DNA of 64,000 nt. It comes from Styela clava (taxonomy: Eukaryota; Chordata; Ascidiacea; Stolidobranchia; Styelidae). Each line of letters starts with the position of its first letter. Position 1 is the first letter of the stretch. The position numbers and the translations under genes are program-made. Location: contig NC_135262.1 in the NCBI RefSeq assembly GCF_964204865.1, positions 15,548,501-15,612,500 of the forward strand, in the 5' to 3' direction. The notes beneath the pieces were generated by a model that saw nothing but the letters and a program-made list of their open reading frames with translations, did not search any database and had not been told where the DNA came from. Positions 49,369 through 60,159 of the stretch are shown here, in pieces.

Positions 49369-49597
49369 ATCGTTGTCAACCTTTTTATTTTCTTTTTATT
49401 CAATTTTTTTTTTAATTTTTTTTTTTTTAATTTTTTTTTTTTTTTTTTTTTTCGTTTTTATTTATTTTTTTTTTTTTAATTTTAATTTTTTTTTTCATTT
49501 TTTTTTTCAATTATTTTTATGTTTTTTTACAACAATTTTTTTATTTTCGGTTTTTTATTTTTATTTTCAATTTTACGCGTGACAACGATGGGCCACC
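49369..49597. repeat. T-rich tract closed by a third copy of the foldback terminus
   Basis: About 190 bases are almost all T with scattered A (49381-49570). They are bounded by CATCGTTGTCAACC on the left and CGCGTGACAACGATGGGCCAC on the right. The right boundary is the same terminus that caps the palindrome, so the tract may be the interior of a second foldback unit. The 69-codon frame here (nearly all F, I, Y) is an artefact of T-richness. Confidence 0.8.
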
Positions 49598-52558
49598 ATA
49601 CAAGACCGCAAAGCTGATTTATTTTTATTTCGATGGTTAATATATTGCGTCGTGTAATGTGTTAATATTTTGATTGATTTATATATATCATAATATGTAT
49701 ATGTGCAACAGTATTTGTTTGGGTCATTTGCCGGAGAAACAGCCATAAAGAACAGATATCAAAACTAACCACGGTCATGTTCCAGTTTCAGACTTCATTA
49801 CTTTCTACGAATACATAGGATGTATTTCGCTCACAAAAGACAGCATATGCTGGGGGCCAATATTGTGTAAAACGACGCATACTCGTGACTTTCGCCTCGA
49901 AAGAGTCTAGGTACAAGCAGCTACGATATCTTGAAGAAATTGTTCACAGACTGACCTCGCCCACGATTCGCGAATAGCGCTTCACATATTTGTCTCCGTC
50001 TTCATTCTTATAAAGTTGTAGGTAAATGTACAATAATATTTATGTACATGTATGAACTGTGTATTATAATTATAACGAATTATTTTTTTAATTCTGTACG
50101 TATATACCATGCAGATATTAAAAATTTTCATTTCATACCACCGACTAACCCACAAAACCTTAACACAAATCTTGCCAACTAATTATGGAAATTGTGATCT
50201 TTTGTACAAAACCTCCGCCAAAAAAACATCACCGCCAACGCTCAACATAAGAAAATTAGTGGCGGGGTCTTTGTCCAAAACATTCGAAAATTGTTCTCGT
50301 GTAATATTTGCTAGTAATCATTGTTCAAAAACCTTAACTATCCTGGAACAACTTCATCAAAATCTCCAAAACTCACTGTAAACATGAGTTTGGTGATTTT
50401 TGAAAAACTTTTTATAAAAAAAATTGTATATAAATGGTCGTAAAATTGAACTCGGTTCGTGATAAATGTGTTTTATTGTAGAAATCACCACAATGTAAAT
50501 GTGAATTATGTATTTTCACCCACTCGCGAGTTCGAGACGGCTTGTTTTTCTGTCTTTGTTGGTCTGACGTGTTCAAGTATAAAAGAGAAAACAGAGGCGA
50601 GAGTAACATAACCACTGAAACAAGATATCTTGCTTCACTGTTCTACAAATATAATTAATTTCGTAACATGTTGTGTTAAGTCAGGCCTATATTAAATATT
50701 CAAATGCGCTTTAACAGTGCGTTTGACTTGGTTTTTGCATGATTTTGGATATGCGTAAAATAATGTTTAGACGGGCTACTTGTTCAATAGCTATCAGACA
50801 GCCTTTTCTCAGCAATCATGTTGCGAAAACCAGCCAACCGTATCCGAACGACTCTTCCAATTTGGTGTGAATGCTGCATTTGAGTTTCAAGTAAAGGAGG
50901 TTCTTGTTTTTACTGTTATTGCACAAGTGCTGGCTACTGAGCATTTGAAAAATCCAAGCACCTCGCGACCCTAGCGTGCAGATGTAATATTAAAATTATA
51001 ATAAAACATTTGACATATCAAAACTACCTTTGGGTATCAGCAACTATGATATCGGTGGAAATGAGCAGCCTCTAATTAGCAACTGCAAAAATGTAAAGTA
51101 CTAACCGAGAGATTTAAACTGACCGCCGTCGACAGAACCACATAAAATTACTATTTGCAAAAGTTCACACAACTGTATGAAACGACCAAGTATATATATA
51201 TGTAAAAACGATCGGATTTGGACGTTGCGGGGATATTCTATTTGTGAGTACTTTTCCCATAGTGAAGCCATACGAGATTTTACAAATTTATATTGACGTT
51301 TTATATTTATAATGATAAATTTTATTGACAGTCAAAATACGTGTGCTAATCGCATAATACTATAGTCACGAGATGTGGATACATGGCCTAATTACCTAAC
51401 TAATATATTAAGCCTTGATGATTAAATAAAATTATCATTTCAATCCTTGATAATAAACAGGTTTGCATGTATTCAACCATATTTGATTTTCACTCTTTCA
51501 AATGGGAATAAATTAAATAACCTGATCAAAAATAAAACAAAAATTTGACTTTTTGAAAACTTTAAAACGATTAAATTCTTGAACACGCCTTTTTGATAGG
51601 TAAAAATTAAATGATGAGGACCCTATTGACTTGAGGCGCCTAGACTTCAGCCTACCCTACCTAAACGTAAATCAGGCCATGTATCTAACCATGTAACCAA
51701 TTTGTCAACGTTTTTAAAAGGAGGCCGTTGTAATAAAGATAGAGTCACCCAGACATTCCAATAGCCTGCGAAATTCAAAATAAAAATGCAAATAGGTCCG
51801 TCCCGTCATTCTAAAATGAAGTTATCCTCCGCTCTATTTCAAATTTCTGAAATTTCACAAGGCAGAAACCAAGTGTTATCGCTATATTTTGCATTTTTAA
51901 CACCATCTGTCAACTATTTTGAATTCGTTTTAATAGTCCGATGCCAATTTGCCCGTAATAATAAAATATTCCTCACTCTATACTTTGGGGTTCATCGATA
52001 TAACTCACACAAGCAATATTTCACATTTCCCGTCATTTATTGTCTTCAACACCTCGCACGATGGACCAAACTGAGAACAAAGAAATTTTTTTGAATGAAT
52101 AAGTTTATCTGAATTCGTACAGTAAGAACCATTCGGTCTGGTCACTAGTTACTGTGATAAGATCGTAACTTGATCGTAAAAATAGTTGGCCTTAACTTGC
52201 TTCGCAAAGTACGTCATCTCCAATCTGATCTTTCCGTGCGTATAACAAACACCAATAAAGAGTTCAATTCAGCAAATACACCTTTATTTTTTTCAAAAAC
52301 ATAAAGAAAATAAGATGCTATCCACCACTGAGTTCATATCTTTATTGTGAACTATACGTCCAGTCGCACTGGCATAAGAAAAAAATTGCACAATAGGTAT
52401 TTTGAAACCATCCGTGAACAAAAAGTTAGTTTTTTCTAATTTTCAACTAGCGGATTCGAAAATGAATCAACCAGAAAACAGTCTCTGAACAAAATGCACG
52501 TAGACAAATTGCGCATTTAAGAAAAATATGGCAACTAAGTTAGGACTTAGAAAACGAA
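49598..52558. other. Intergenic stretch
   Basis: No supported gene. A TATA box with good surroundings (AAGTATAAAAGAGAAAACAG) lies at 50576-50595 on the plus strand without an assigned gene. The 102-codon frame at 51786-52094 has no start or splice support. The segment at 50199-50260 resembles 56123-56185 (GATCTTTTGTACAAAACC...CATCACCGCCAACG), a dispersed repeat. Confidence 0.35.
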
Positions 52559-52560
52559 AC

Positions 52561-52842
52561 TCACAGGCTACTGATGGAATGAACCTTAAAGGCACCATCC
52601 AAACAAAAGTCCACTGGATCACCGCTTGGACAAAAGATCATCATTATACTGAAGTTCTGAACATAATCTGGCTTGACCAGGAAAAAAATTATCCATTTTA
52701 TGGATAAAAAATGAAAATACAGTGCTTTCATGAAACCACCACGAACTCGTAATAGGAAGTCAATAAAGAAATAACAATTCGGTAAGACACCAGCGATACA
52801 AAAAATAAAAATTGTTAACACATATATAGGCGAGAGCGCCAT
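52561..52842 (-). CDS. Possible small secreted/membrane protein just below the Kelch gene
   Basis: Not recognised. An ATG 30 bases after the Kelch stop opens 93 codons with a signal-like start (MALSPIYVLTIFIFCIAGVL), cysteines in PNCYFF, IFCPSGDPVDFCLDG and a polar end. It could be chance within 3'-flanking DNA or a downstream cistron, since tunicates and nematodes use trans-spliced operons. AATCAATAG|CCAATGG offers an acceptor right before the ATG, though its pyrimidine tract is poor. Confidence 0.25.
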   Translation of the reverse strand: MALSPIYVLTIFIFCIAGVLPNCYFFIDFLLRVRGGFMKALYFHFLSIKWIIFFLVKPDYVQNFSIMMIFCPSGDPVDFCLDGAFKVHSISSL

Positions 52843-52858
52843 TGGCTATTGATTTGTA

Positions 52859-52864
52859 TTTATT
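52859..52864 (-). terminator. Poly(A) signal of the Kelch-like gene
   Basis: AATAAA on the minus strand begins only a few bases after the stop codon, implying an extremely short 3'UTR if used. Confidence 0.45.
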
Positions 52865-52872
52865 ACAAATTG

Positions 52873-54882
52873 TCATCCAGATTCAGTTATAATTTCAAAA
52901 TAGTTCACAGGCTCTTCAATTGCCTCCCATAAGTTTTGACCGATGTCGTACCTCATCAATGGCGAATGATCAATATTTGTTACCGCGAACACACATATAC
53001 GACCACCATCGTCTAGAAATGCATTAAGCCGTTGAACGGATAAAAATGGTTGAATGGCCAACACTTGGCCGACGTAGTTCCACATTTGATCTTCAATGTC
53101 GAAACGCTCAACTTCCCAAACATTGCGCCCAGCGAACGGATTGTCAACTCCACCTATGGCCCATAAATGTCCCTGTCCATCACTTATCATGACGTGGTAC
53201 CCCCGGTCTTTGAACATGAAAGTTGGAATTTCTTCCCACTGGTTTTTCTCTGGGTCGTACTTCGAGGTTGTTCCTACGGCATCATACTCGGTAAAGCCAC
53301 CGGACAAGTAAACACAACCGTTTTCTACTACACCAGCCATCATGTACAATGCTTCTGGTAAATCAGATATTTGATCCCAACTATTCCGCTTTGGATCGTA
53401 CCGCTCACACGAACTCAAAACACCGCGCCTGTTTCGTCCACCGAAAACGTACAAATAGTTTCCAATGGCACATGCATAAAAATCGCCTCTTTCGCGGTTC
53501 ATTGGTGCAACTGTTATCCATGTATCTAAACGAGAATCGTAACGTAGAACTTCCTTGCTGTAACCTTGAGCAGTTTGTCTTGTACCGCCGATTACATAAA
53601 CAAATCCGTTGAGTAGAACCACACTGTGGAATGGATCACGAATTTTGTCAGACGAATCTTTTGGATTCTCTTTCAATTCTTCTGCTCGTTTAGCATGAAA
53701 ACACATTGACGGTAACTTCACAGTATCGGGTGCGAGTACTCCATCCAAACATACTCTACTAGATTCACAAGCACGGAGTTGCGAATTTGGTGCTTGTAGC
53801 AATGGTTGTTCATACAGTTTCTTGTGATATTCCAAAGCATTTTGAAGAAAGTTCAATGCAGACTTAGAATTTTCGGAACCGGTGCTCTGTATAACTTTAT
53901 ACTGTTCCAGAATATCCTTTTTTGGCACGAGGGTGAACCGAATATTACTAAGAAGTTCAGAAGCATCTTGAAAATTTGCACTGGAAAGCCATTCAACCAC
54001 ATTATTCAACACTCGGCTTTCACATTTGTTCAATGGAGCACAATTTTGTCCAAGATTATCACTTTGTAAAAACTGGGGGAAATCGACTTTTTCTAAAAGA
54101 TTGATGTCATGAGAAACGCCCTTTAATTCAGGAAAATAGTCGTGTATATATAGACTAGATTCTTTTTTTAAGGCATCCAAAGCAAAGCATTTCGCCAAGA
54201 CATAGAAACCGCAGCAATTTACTTTGGACAATTGCGCAATTAAAACATCTTGGCACTCGTTGGTGAGAGTCGGAATTTGAAAATATCTCGAATGAAGTAG
54301 GATAGGCAAAATACTGTCGTTATCTATCGATATTTCACCTGTGTAAATGTAATCAAGCACCTTGTGCAACTGTGAATCGTCCAGCTGTTTGGCGGCATCG
54401 TCGAGATTGATACAACTCATACTTGATTCTTTCATGTCTGCAGTGAACATAATTTTAAAATATTCACTTCCCGCGGCCAAGACGACCTTGTGTGCTTGAT
54501 AAGGTATACCAGACGCTTGCAGGGTGATGTCGCAACATTCTCCCCGACGTCGCAAGGTATTGATATATTCCATCTGTTCTGCCACATGTTTCATTTTGTC
54601 TTGTGGCGGGTAAACCTCTTCGAATACAGGTTCGTCAGAGCATGAGGTATTACGATAATATTCTTCCTCGGTGTCAGAATCGTAGCCGCTGTCAAACGAC
54701 TTTGCACTTTTCAGCACAACTTTGTGTACTTTTACAGTTTCTCCAGTATTCCGTGCTTGGACTGTAGCATCACATAGTACTCCATTTTGCTGTAAATTTT
54801 TCAATTCCATAAACAAAGCACAATAGTGTTTCAACTTGCTGGCCAAACAATGCTGTTCGGCATTGGGCTCGTCCACGGACAT
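52873..54882 (-). CDS. Kelch-like protein (BTB-BACK-Kelch), Cullin-3 adaptor, single coding exon
   Basis: A 669-residue substrate adaptor of a Cullin-3 ubiquitin ligase. The ATG at 54882 (AAAATGTCC) is chosen; the open frame reaches 54930 only through a TTG, inside a splice acceptor (CACCTTTTTTTGTTTAG), so a 5'UTR intron precedes. The full BTB domain is at about 105-220 (GECCDITLQ...AHKVVLAAGSEYFKIMF). The BACK domain is at about 225-350. Kelch repeats run from about 418 to 655, with GG doublets at 432-433, 481-482, 528-529 and 577-578. Unusually, residues 20-61 repeat the start of a BTB domain (GVLCDATVQ...VHKVVLKSAKS) and stop before its second half. Next comes DSGYDSDTEEE (64-74), a match to the beta-TrCP degron DSGxxS. 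I cannot name the vertebrate KLHL orthologue. Normal families lack the half-BTB leader. Confidence 0.93.
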   Translation of the reverse strand: MSVDEPNAEQHCLASKLKHYCALFMELKNLQQNGVLCDATVQARNTGETVKVHKVVLKSAKSFDSGYDSDTEEEYYRNTSCSDEPVFEEVYPPQDKMKHVAEQMEYINTLRRRGECCDITLQASGIPYQAHKVVLAAGSEYFKIMFTADMKESSMSCINLDDAAKQLDDSQLHKVLDYIYTGEISIDNDSILPILLHSRYFQIPTLTNECQDVLIAQLSKVNCCGFYVLAKCFALDALKKESSLYIHDYFPELKGVSHDINLLEKVDFPQFLQSDNLGQNCAPLNKCESRVLNNVVEWLSSANFQDASELLSNIRFTLVPKKDILEQYKVIQSTGSENSKSALNFLQNALEYHKKLYEQPLLQAPNSQLRACESSRVCLDGVLAPDTVKLPSMCFHAKRAEELKENPKDSSDKIRDPFHSVVLLNGFVYVIGGTRQTAQGYSKEVLRYDSRLDTWITVAPMNRERGDFYACAIGNYLYVFGGRNRRGVLSSCERYDPKRNSWDQISDLPEALYMMAGVVENGCVYLSGGFTEYDAVGTTSKYDPEKNQWEEIPTFMFKDRGYHVMISDGQGHLWAIGGVDNPFAGRNVWEVERFDIEDQMWNYVGQVLAIQPFLSVQRLNAFLDDGGRICVFAVTNIDHSPLMRYDIGQNLWEAIEEPVNYFEIITESG

Positions 54883-54924
54883 TTTTAAATCGCTTTTTGC
54901 GATATATTTTGATCTATGATTTCT

Positions 54925-55430
54925 AAACAAAAAAAGGTGCAGACGGTTACATGCTGATATACATACAATTACGTGCTGCGATAATACCCCTCGAACAAAT
55001 CAATAACAAGCTACCGTGTCGTAGTGTTATCACAGTACTTTCTTATCCAAAGAACAACTGGTATCAATCGTGGATCATATATGGAATATATATAATAAAA
55101 AAAACACGCCGCATCGGTCTCTTTCTGCCATGGTTGTGCTTATCCAAATTTCTTATCCAAAGAACAACTGGTATCAATCGTGGATCATATATGGAATATA
55201 TATAATAAAAAAAACACGCCGCATCGGTCTCTTTCTGCCATGGTTGTGCTACTGGAAACTATGATTCGGAAAAGATGGTACGAAACCCACGACAATACAG
55301 TACCTAGTACACAAGGGACACACTGAAATAAGTACGGTCTTTTAAAAACATGCCACGATTTATACATCTCTTCTGTTGTTGACCCGCTTACTGCAAGCCG
55401 TGATCAGCCCTATTGCGATAAACAAGTTTA
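54925..55430 (-). other. Probable 5'UTR intron of the Kelch-like gene
   Basis: The acceptor CACCTTTTTTTGTTTAG lies just upstream of the coding exon. A possible donor (GAGATCAC|GTAAACT) lies near 55430. The presumed first exon and promoter would fall in the relatively GC-rich, CpG-bearing stretch at about 55600-56030, which includes a CACGTG E-box near 55864-55869. The 110-bp tandem repeat is inside this intron. Confidence 0.45.
55041..55250. repeat. 110-bp tandem duplication
   Basis: TCTTATCCAAAGAACAACTG through CCATGGTTGTGCT occurs at 55041-55140 and again, apparently identical, at 55151-55250; the spacer is CTTATCCAAA-like. It lies within the presumed 5'UTR intron of the Kelch-like gene and creates duplicate ORFs of no meaning. 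Confidence 0.92.
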
Positions 55431-57699
55431 CGTGATCTCGTGCAGGCAGCAGTTCACATCATGACAGGATTACAGCGGTATAGGATTAAGCAAATGGTGG
55501 TAGTAAACAACAAACTAAGCGTTTTTTTGTCATAATAATTATAAATATATCGAATATCCGGAGCTGAAAATCTTAAAACTGCCGCGTAAACAAACCTATG
55601 CCCTGAGGCTCTGAACGATAAGCTTGGCTGTGAATGAATCTCAGAACCCTTCTGTCTGAAAGAATCGCGATTCAGCGATGCCGACAAAGAAGGCAACATA
55701 CGGCTTGCGCAAGGTTTAGTGAAAAACAAACGGCAGGCTGCGATCCCATCCGAGTTCAACCACTCGCTTATTTAAAAGAGAGAATAGAGAGCTTCCGAGG
55801 CAAAAAGAGTGAGCGGTGGATCGTAAACACGCGGTCGGAGCGTGAACAGCGTATGTTGTCGTCGTGCACGTGCAGAATGCCGCACTGAGACAAGCTTTTC
55901 GCTTCAGCGGTTATGTATTTTCAACAGCTGAGTCAGGCGGTCGCGCATTCGCATCTCTCGCTGACGATCAGCTGGTGGTGAGTGTGTAGCAAACGTCAGC
56001 GATTCACGCGACTACCTCCGGCAAGGCATAATAGCTCTTTGTGGGTCTGATTTAAGCATGGAATCTCTCTAATTATACACAGCTGCGTATAAATAGATTT
56101 ATCAAGAACTACTTACATATTTGGATCTGTTGTATAAACCCCCGCCCAAAAACACCACCACCATTCAAAATATAAAATTAGTAATTATCCACTTATGGCT
56201 AGGGTTTGCGCTGGAAATTCAAACCATCCTGAACCCCAACTGGGTAACTACTCATTTGTTATTTCAAAACGTAGCTGGAGTGTTTTTGTGGAACATCACA
56301 TTTGTTGTAAAGATATATTTGGGTACTTTTCATATAGCAATGCCACAAAAAATATTACATTCAGCGAATCAAAATCGCCCTAAAATAAATAACCATGTGG
56401 TATCCAATTATTAATACATGCAAGATACATATTCATACATCATCCATTTTGGATCGACAAATCGTTATTGATTAGTTTTGAGGATAAGTCGTCGGCGTTA
56501 TTTATAACATATCTTAGTGTTCTTCTATATCGTGTTCTTCTCATCTGCTCTATGTCATTAACAACTGCACCAGGGCGTTCTTAGATTGGAAACAAAGGAA
56601 AACTTTACATGGAAAAGTTGCTTCTATTAGTCACAGATTTTGAAGCTAATCAATGCAACGTTTAAAATCTTAGAATATTAAAACAGAAGAATATATAATA
56701 GTACCCTGTACTAGGCGCGAATACCGTTTATTCATATTGCTTCATCTTCACAAGAAGGTAACTTGATGAAAACATACCTCGTCATGTAAACTGTTGGACA
56801 AGCGATCTGCACCTACTTTACGATAAATGCCATTTGCCCTGTGCAGAATTTTTTCCTTACTTAGCTATGAACAATCTTATTACTTGTTGAAACCACACAA
56901 AATCGACGAAAATGACAATACCAGATAAATATAATGAATATTGTCATCTTGTGTGACTGCTCAATTGGCAAAATAGTGTAGGCCTATGTTGGATTTTTCG
57001 TTCCTCGATGACCGGACTTAACCTAAGCTATTTCGTGCAAGACTTGTTTGATGTCTTTGTTTGCTGAATATTTATAAAATACATAGCAAATAGATCGGAG
57101 ATTGGCAATATGTAACCAATTCTACCTTCCCTGAAGTCATTTTAAAAGATTGTGTAAACTAGAGGTAACAACCATTCACTGCCCTCTGTGAGTTGAACAA
57201 ACCTATTTGAAGAGGATGACATAAGTTGACTGGCGAACATAAATTCAAAAAAAAATTCTGTTGGTACGCAACGGTTAATCGATTATATATATATATCTTA
57301 ACAAGAAATAGTGGACCGTCTGAAGACAACATTTGGGTCTCTCTTTACTGACTTACACTTGACTAACATGCTAGTCTGCAATGAGCGTACGTGCAGAATT
57401 CTTCAATGTCATTTCGGCAATACGAAGGTCCAAAGAGCCCCGTTTTGTAGGGGTGGGCGAGATTTTTGGACCAGGCACCGAAAATTTTGCCTATTCACAC
57501 TGACGGGCGATGTAAATGTGACGTAAAAAGTTACATTTTATGTACAACGGTCACAGTGTTGCAAAAGCAAAAGTGGAAAACAATAAGCCTCATGCCAATA
57601 CTAAATTTAATCGCAATCTCAACAAATTCCTTGAGCTATTTTTAGCTAAAACATCGGAATTTGGTTTTAGTTTGGTTATAGCATCATCAGGCGGGCCAG
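55431..57699. other. Upstream flank of the Kelch-like gene and intergenic DNA
   Basis: 55600-56030 is the most GC-balanced stretch of the region and is the likely promoter/first exon of the Kelch-like gene. From 56100 the DNA is AT-rich again and contains the repeat segment shared with 50199 (DLLYK.-type shadow frames). No other gene is supported. Confidence 0.35.
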
Positions 57700-59257
57700 A
57701 TTAAATTCCTTATTTGGCCCGCCGGCTATAGTTTTCCCATGTCAGTTCTAGAAGCAAGGTAACATAAAATGGTCGTGTAAAAATATTCTCATTTTCATCA
57801 TAAATTATTTATGAAGACAACATTGATACTTTTCGGCATATCTATTCGAAATAAATGAATCGTTTATTATATGAATAAATAGTTATGTATTTCAATCAAC
57901 TTATATATATTTCCAATTTTTTATTATAAAATTAAATATTTCGAAATACATAGGTCAGCTGTGTAGCGTTTCATTGCAAATATTGACTTTTACCTTACGC
58001 TTACGTCAGTATCTAAAAACGCCACATTCGTTGACGCTGTTACGAAAATCGGAACCATCTGGCGAAATGATAGTTTGAAAATTATTACCAAAATATTTTT
58101 AAATTTCTCGCGGTCTAAATCTGTAACTTCACGAAATGGCGCTTTCTTATTCCTATCCTATTCACACAGCACATCACAGATATTATGTTGCCGATATCTA
58201 CTTGGCATTGCTATTTGATTAAAGCAATTTGTTCATAATATATCTTATTCAACTTTCTGCATTTTACTAAATTCAGTAAATTTTGTATCGAATAAAACTT
58301 TTTTATTCGTTTTTACAACGCTTTTATATTCAAAACTGTTCATTTCGCCATTTTACCAAACCCTAAACCTTTTGCTTTACGAATTAAATATTTCCAAAGT
58401 AGCTTTCCAACTTATAGAAACCTCCTTCTACATTTATATTCGCCATGAGTATGTAAACTTTTTTGATCGTGTACTAGCTAGACAAAGTACGTCATGGTTT
58501 CGGCGATGTGGAGCAAAATATAATAAACGCTAAAAGGGTTATATAAAATACCCGGCATCAAACAGTGTAACACACGAATGCTTTGATTTTTTTCTGGTAA
58601 TTGGGTCATATATACAAAAACGGTGTCGCAACATTGTATTATATACGAATACATGACGAAATCATTGGAGAATTATAGCGTCTGATGAAATCTATGTAAT
58701 AGTACATCACAGGCCTTTGCCATGAATATATCACGCCCCAAAACACGCCACGTGCTTTCAAAAATGTAATTTCAAGGGATGATGTTCTAACCAACGTCAT
58801 TTACCACGCTGTCCGGTCATCAGAGCCACGTGAACTGCGCATGTTTTTAACATAAATAATTGAAATAGTAGCGACATCTCGCGAATTTTCATACGACTAC
58901 GTTCTACAACACAGCGATGTCTGTCTGTTACAATTCGGAATAGACAATAGCTGACGAAAAAACCAGCACACGTCTTGACACATTGAAAATTTGGAACAAT
59001 TTTGAAATTTAGGTCAACAAATTATTGGAGATAGAACAAATTCAAATATGTCCGGCCAATAGAGGTATATTAAATTTGCGTCATTTACGCCAGGATGCTA
59101 ATGTTATTATCAGATATTATGAGTTAAAGGACAACTTAGTTCCTCGTACGCGAAGGGAATTGTACACATCTAAGTATAGCAGTACGTGAGTTCCCTAATT
59201 AACCGATTTACAGAATGATAAAAAATCGAACATTCTATATAAGTAAAAGACAATTAT
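57700..59257. other. Intergenic stretch starting at a hAT-like right end
   Basis: TTTGGCCCGCCGGCTATAGTTTTCCCATGT at about 57711-57740 (given here as one terminus) resembles the GGCCCGC-bearing ends of other hAT elements in the window, but no left end was found. The rest is AT-rich with no supported gene. Confidence 0.3.
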
Positions 59258-60020
59258 CCCACCATGCAATGGCGCACGTTCCTACCACGAGGTATCCGAC
59301 CGAGGTAAGAAACTTCCGCTTCTTACAGTTTTACAGCCCGTTGGTTTGCGATACTTAAGATCGAACGAAGCGAGAGTGTAAAAAATCAAATAAAATCAAT
59401 TTATTATTAAATATTTCTTATTGATTCAGTCTTATAACCTCGTTTAAAAACGTGTCAGTAAAGTTATAATTGTTTGCACAAATATCCGAACGTTGTCATC
59501 TGTGTTTTACCTGGCTGCCCTTTGTCGCCATCGGACTCTTTTCTGACTGAACCAAAAATTTAAAATGAGAAGTAAAATATGATATGCGCATGTTTTTTTT
59601 GTATCAATAATAAAGGTGTTTGTACGAAAGGGGATTCCTGTAAATCCATTTGTCTGTCTCTTATGACTGGCAATATAAAGTTTTCTTTATAGAAACGACG
59701 ACATAGTGCATCGTTTTGCTAACATCGCTAGTGCCTTATTTATCCTCGATATTAAATGTCAGGATTTCTATATATTTCGAACGAAATATCTCAGACAATT
59801 TTTAACATAATCAATTAATTCATAATAACGAAAATAGTAAAGTAAGATTTGGAAGATGAATGTGGCGAAAACTAGACATCAAGTCCAATATAAATTAGTT
59901 CTGTTGTTCTTGCTGTTAAATTTTTTTTTTTATTTTTATGAAAAAAAAAATCTATTTTTCCTTTAGTTACTGGACATATTGCTTTGAAATATTTTTCAAT
60001 GGTTTAAGATCGCTAAAAGG
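59258..60020 (+). repeat. Dispersed long repeat, copy A with an end motif
   Basis: GCGCACGTTCCTACCACGAG at about 59273 recurs near 63825 (GCGCACGTTTTCGGCACGAG) and inverted near 61602. The segment 59690-60020 (ATGAATGTGGCGAAAACTAG, then AGTCCAATATAAATTAGT) recurs diverged at 62826-63560. No coding capacity is seen. Confidence 0.5.
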
Positions 60021-60159
60021 CTATTCCTCTTATTTGTCTCAAATATTGAAATAAGTTTATGAAACTAAATCAAAAAGATATAAAAATAAATTCATTTTAT
60101 CTGAATTTTCATAATTTGTTGAGTTCGGTCTTAAGTATTGCAAAGTGATTTAGTTAGAC

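Noticed and set aside
49373..49582. 69-codon frame, nearly all F, I, L, Y
   Set aside because: Translation of a T-rich low-complexity tract.
51786..52094. 102-codon plus-strand frame
   Set aside because: No family motif, weak composition and no splice or promoter evidence.
54883..54930. Upstream extension of the Kelch frame to 54930
   Set aside because: The first codon is TTG and lies inside a splice acceptor; the ATG at 54882 has a good context.
59511..59546. Collagen-like exon on the minus strand (SDGDKGQPG between splice-like sites)
   Set aside because: Only two Gly-X-Y triplets and no neighbouring collagen exon were found.
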